From an uncultured Lachnospiraceae bacterium (GTDB lineage: Bacteria > Bacillota > Clostridia > Lachnospirales > Lachnospiraceae), in contig CAJUII010000036.1 of NCBI GenBank assembly GCA_910586405.1, positions 1-26,398 on the forward strand: a stretch of 26,398 nucleotides of DNA, given 5' to 3'. Each line of letters begins with the position of its first letter. Position 1 is the stretch's first letter. Under the pieces are notes generated by a model. The model ran no database searches. It saw only the letters and a list, made by a program, of their open reading frames with translations, and was not told where the DNA came from. Of the stretch, positions 24,231 through 26,398 are shown in pieces. The position numbers and the translations under genes are program-made.

Positions 24231-24264
24231 ACAAACCTCTGTTTTTATCTTATGGGCTTGACGC

Positions 24265-24498
24265 TTACTCCTCTACACCCTTGTCCTGCAAATACTTGAT
24301 GATAGAGCCTACTGTTGTGATCTGCTCTAAATCCTCTGCCGGAATCTCCACGCCGTACTCATCCTGAAATGCGTCCACAAGCTCAAACAAATCAAGTGAG
24401 TCTGCGTCCAAATCCTCCTTGAAGCGTGTCTCCTCTGTGATCTCTACGCCCTCGATATTCAACTGCTCCTCGATGATTTCTTTTACTCTTTCTAACAT
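24265..24498 (-). CDS. acpP: Acyl carrier protein
   Basis: A 77-residue acidic carrier of the growing acyl chain. The phosphopantetheine site is Ser34 in DLDADSLDLFELV. Three in-frame ATGs exist (24525, 24510, 24498); the last gives the standard ACP start MLERVKEII and has AAAGGATGG upstream, so I choose it. First gene of the fab operon, directly behind the promoter and triple palindrome, 34 bp ahead of fabK. As FabT is controlled by acyl-ACP in other Firmicutes, this product is probably also the signal. Confidence 0.96.
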   Translation of the reverse strand: MLERVKEIIEEQLNIEGVEITEETRFKEDLDADSLDLFELVDAFQDEYGVEIPAEDLEQITTVGSIIKYLQDKGVEE

Positions 24499-24608
24499 GT
24501 TTGTTTCCATCCTTTCATTTTTCATTTCATTGCATGTTTTTTCATTTTGCTCTCTTTTTATTTTGCTTCAATACTCTGCGCCCACATTCAGGTCTGCCGT
24601 CAATTTAT

Positions 24609-24653
24609 TTTGATGCTCAAATGTTTTGATTCTCAAATATTTTGACTTTCAAA
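24609..24653 (-). promoter_or_regulatory. Triple FabT-type operator of the fab operon
   Basis: Three perfect 13-bp palindromes of the form TTTGA-N3-TCAAA occur in a row: TTTGATGCTCAAA (24609-24621), TTTGATTCTCAAA (24625-24637) and TTTGACTTTCAAA (24641-24653). Their starts are exactly 16 bp apart. They cover about +9 to +53 of the predicted transcript. The sequence matches the TTTGA/TCAAA style of FabT boxes known from streptococci, and fabT is in this operon. Confidence 0.85.
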
Positions 24654-24668
24654 GTATTTGCTGGTAAC

Positions 24669-24697
24669 AGCATATACCTAACATAGTCTATTGTCAA
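24669..24697 (-). promoter_or_regulatory. Promoter of the fatty-acid operon
   Basis: On the minus strand a perfect -35 TTGACA (24697-24692) and TATGCT (24674-24669) are 17 bp apart. Transcription should start near 24662, directly ahead of the triple operator, and leave a leader of about 160 nt before acpP. The leader is rich in ATG triplets, but I found no clear RNA structure in it. Confidence 0.75.
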
Positions 24698-24803
24698 CAG
24701 GTTTTTTCCAGAATTTTCTTGATTTGGGTGCATTTAATACTTTGTTAAGATATGGTTAGGAAAAACTGATCATACTTCCTCTGCTTGGGCTGCATAAAAG
24801 AAC

Positions 24804-24839
24804 AAGGAGCAATGCAGTTATAATCCTGCATTGCTCCTG
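24804..24839 (-). terminator. Terminator of the repeat-rich surface protein gene
   Basis: A perfect 13-bp stem (24805-24817 with 24826-24838, eight-base loop) is followed on the minus strand by TGTTCTTTTAT. It lies about 55 bp past the stop of the surface protein gene and insulates the fab promoter from it. Confidence 0.85.
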
Positions 24840-24892
24840 ATCGTTACATGCATCTGCCTGGAAACGCCATCTCATGCATGTATATACGCTTT

Positions 24893-26398
24893 TTACTGAA
24901 TCTGTTCTATCAGGACTGACATCATTTTTTGGACTGCGTCCTTAAAATTTTCGTTCATGTTTCTTGGCTTGATGGTAAATGTAACCTTTTTCGTTCCACC
25001 ATACTGTCTTCTGCCCTGAATCACCAGCGTCGCTTTGCCTTTCTTCATATTCTCCGCATAGGATACGATCTCATAATCCTCTTTGGACAGACTTGCTCCC
25101 TGATAGGTCACTCTCAGATCGCTCTTGTCTGGTTTCGTACCACCTTGGCTAAAATACTGCGGATGAAGGACTTCCACTTTCGCTGTGCTGATCATCTTTT
25201 CAATAATCTTAAATTCGACAACCCGCTTATCATTCTCCGTTCCGTCCGCGTAATCTGGGCTGGTCACGGTGATGATCACTCTCGCCACATGTCCCTCTGG
25301 CTTGATGCTGCCAATATCCTGTCTCGTATTCGCTTCATATGTGATGGTGTAGTCTTTGCCTTTGACCAATTTTCCGCCATTATCGCTGACAACCGGCGTG
25401 GGTTTGTAATCTTTCTTGTTGCTGCTGTATTTCTGATCTGGCACTTCTATCGTGATATCCTCACTCTGGAAAGACTTCGGAACAATCTGCATCTCTACTG
25501 CTTTTGTCAGCTTGCCTGCAAAGTTGCCCTTGCCTGTGATGCTGATGTAGGCTTTCTTCCCGTTTGATGTAATATGCGTGTTGTTGGTGTACGATAAGGT
25601 GTAATCCTTGTCTCTTACCAGTCTCTTACCCTGATATTTTAACTCGACATCCGGCGCCGCGCCGCCACGGCTCTGCTCTGTGCGCACAACGCTGCTGCCC
25701 AGCATATTTGCCGCCAGTTTGACCTTGGATATTGTATAGCTCTTCTTGATCGTTCCGCTATACTTACCACAGCCTGTAATTGTCATGGACACCTTTCCAG
25801 CATCCACCAGATCACTGCTGTATGTGATGCGGTAATCTTTATCCTTCTGCAATGCCTTGCCGGAGGATTTCTCTGTCAGTGTCACATTTTGCTGTACAGA
25901 TGCGCCTGTGTAGTCTATTTTTGAACTGAAACCAGAAATGTTGATGGTGCCTGTAGAGAATTTCAGTCCTTTGATCTTGAAGTTCTTCACACACTTGCCA
26001 ACATACTTGCTGCCTGCGCCTGCCTCTGCAATCACACTTGCCGTCGTTCCCGGCTCTTTATTGTTCGCATAGCGGATGGTGTAGTTCACCGTACCATCTG
26101 CCTCTTTCTGCGGAATCACCTTGCCGCCCATCTTCACAGTGATCTTCGACGCATCAAAGACTGCCCCTGAAGCTGCCGCAGTATAATCCAGAGACGACGA
26201 CGGCAGTTTGATCACCGCGCTGCTCAACAGCAGTTTGTCCTTCACCATCTCACAATCAAGCGTCAGGCTGCCTGTATAATTGCCCGTTCCCGCGATCTTA
26301 ATCTGGTATACGCCAACCTCCTTCGCACTTGTGACAGATGCTTTGTTGTATGTAATCTGCTGCGTATAATCCTTGCTGCCAAGTTTCTTTCTGCCATC
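24893..26398 (-). CDS. Repeat-rich, probably extracellular Ig-like protein (C-terminal part)
   Basis: The frame stays open to the right edge, so this is the last 501 residues of a longer protein. It is made of about six diverged repeats of 75-90 residues. Each has a core like L-x-K-D-K-D-Y-x-x-x-Y-x-N-N, then a G-K/A-x-x-x-I-x-G-x-G-x-Y-x-G strand and a closing Y/F-x-I, as in the beta-sandwich repeats common in Lachnospiraceae surface proteins. Repeat ends lie near residues 50, 140, 221, 302, 395 and 475. The tail is a short helical segment without LPXTG or a membrane anchor, so attachment would be through the missing N-terminal part. Start, signal peptide and any catalytic domain lie outside the window. 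Confidence 0.8.
   Translation of the reverse strand, partial: DGRKKLGSKDYTQQITYNKASVTSAKEVGVYQIKIAGTGNYTGSLTLDCEMVKDKLLLSSAVIKLPSSSLDYTAAASGAVFDASKITVKMGGKVIPQKEADGTVNYTIRYANNKEPGTTASVIAEAGAGSKYVGKCVKNFKIKGLKFSTGTINISGFSSKIDYTGASVQQNVTLTEKSSGKALQKDKDYRITYSSDLVDAGKVSMTITGCGKYSGTIKKSYTISKVKLAANMLGSSVVRTEQSRGGAAPDVELKYQGKRLVRDKDYTLSYTNNTHITSNGKKAYISITGKGNFAGKLTKAVEMQIVPKSFQSEDITIEVPDQKYSSNKKDYKPTPVVSDNGGKLVKGKDYTITYEANTRQDIGSIKPEGHVARVIITVTSPDYADGTENDKRVVEFKIIEKMISTAKVEVLHPQYFSQGGTKPDKSDLRVTYQGASLSKEDYEIVSYAENMKKGKATLVIQGRRQYGGTKKVTFTIKPRNMNENFKDAVQKMMSVLIEQIQ

Noticed and set aside
24499..24600. Short ATG-rich leader of acpP that could encode a mini-peptide
   Set aside because: A seven-codon frame exists but has no proper ribosome site and no regulatory codon pattern; AT-rich leaders give such frames by chance.
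24669..24697. Alternative -10 box TATATG only 15 bp from the fab operon -35
   Set aside because: The overlapping TATGCT gives the normal 17-bp spacing and is preferred.
1..26398. CRISPR arrays, insertion sequences, prophage genes, tRNA or rRNA genes
   Set aside because: No regularly spaced repeats of CRISPR size, no transposase or integrase motifs and no tRNA-like or rRNA-like segment were seen on either strand.

Overview
The window looks like chromosomal DNA from an anaerobic Gram-positive of the Clostridia, most likely a Lachnospiraceae-type bacterium. The grounds are the clostridial fatty-acid gene order with FabK as enoyl reductase and a FabT-type regulator, strong AGGAGG ribosome sites, a fused AccD-AccA, a rubredoxin, an orphan CheD and a large surface protein built of Ig-like repeats. 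There is no phage, transposase, tRNA, rRNA or CRISPR array. The species call is inference; no marker gene fixes it.

Layout. (1) 1-316: the first codons of a minus-strand gene leaving the window, plus a short plus-strand promoter/hairpin unit. (2) 317-4068, plus strand: a two-gene signalling operon, a soluble hybrid histidine kinase followed by an HD-GYP-like protein. (3) 4094-11267, minus strand: a lipoprotein M13 metallopeptidase, a secreted SH3-like protein, a SpoT-like HD hydrolase with a cysteine cluster and an RlmI-like rRNA methyltransferase; then, behind its own promoter, a small membrane protein, RlmD and rubredoxin. (4) 11406-14786: single genes with their own promoters, namely a membrane-anchored GDPD, a Phd/YefM-like small protein, a PAP2-type membrane phosphatase and a PHP-domain phosphoesterase, separated by bidirectional terminators. 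(5) 14793-24697, minus strand: cheD with its own promoter, and upstream of it a ten-gene fatty-acid operon acpP-fabK-fabD-fabG-fabF-fabZ-accDA-(FabX-like)-fabH-fabT. (6) 24893 to the right edge: the C-terminal part of a repeat-rich surface protein.

The fatty-acid operon is the centre of interest. Its promoter is followed by three perfect TTTGA-N3-TCAAA palindromes spaced exactly 16 bp apart, the expected kind of site for FabT, whose gene ends the operon; this suggests a closed feedback loop. The operon has no accB or accC between fabF, fabZ and accDA, so the biotin carrier and biotin carboxylase must be encoded elsewhere. Between accDA and fabH lies a second FMN TIM-barrel protein, distinct from FabK, with a C-terminal four-cysteine motif and an AGGH motif. 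It resembles, from memory of the family, the iron-sulfur flavoenzyme FabX of Helicobacter, which introduces the double bond for unsaturated fatty acids. No fabA or fabM is present here, so this gene is a good candidate for the missing unsaturation step in this type of organism.
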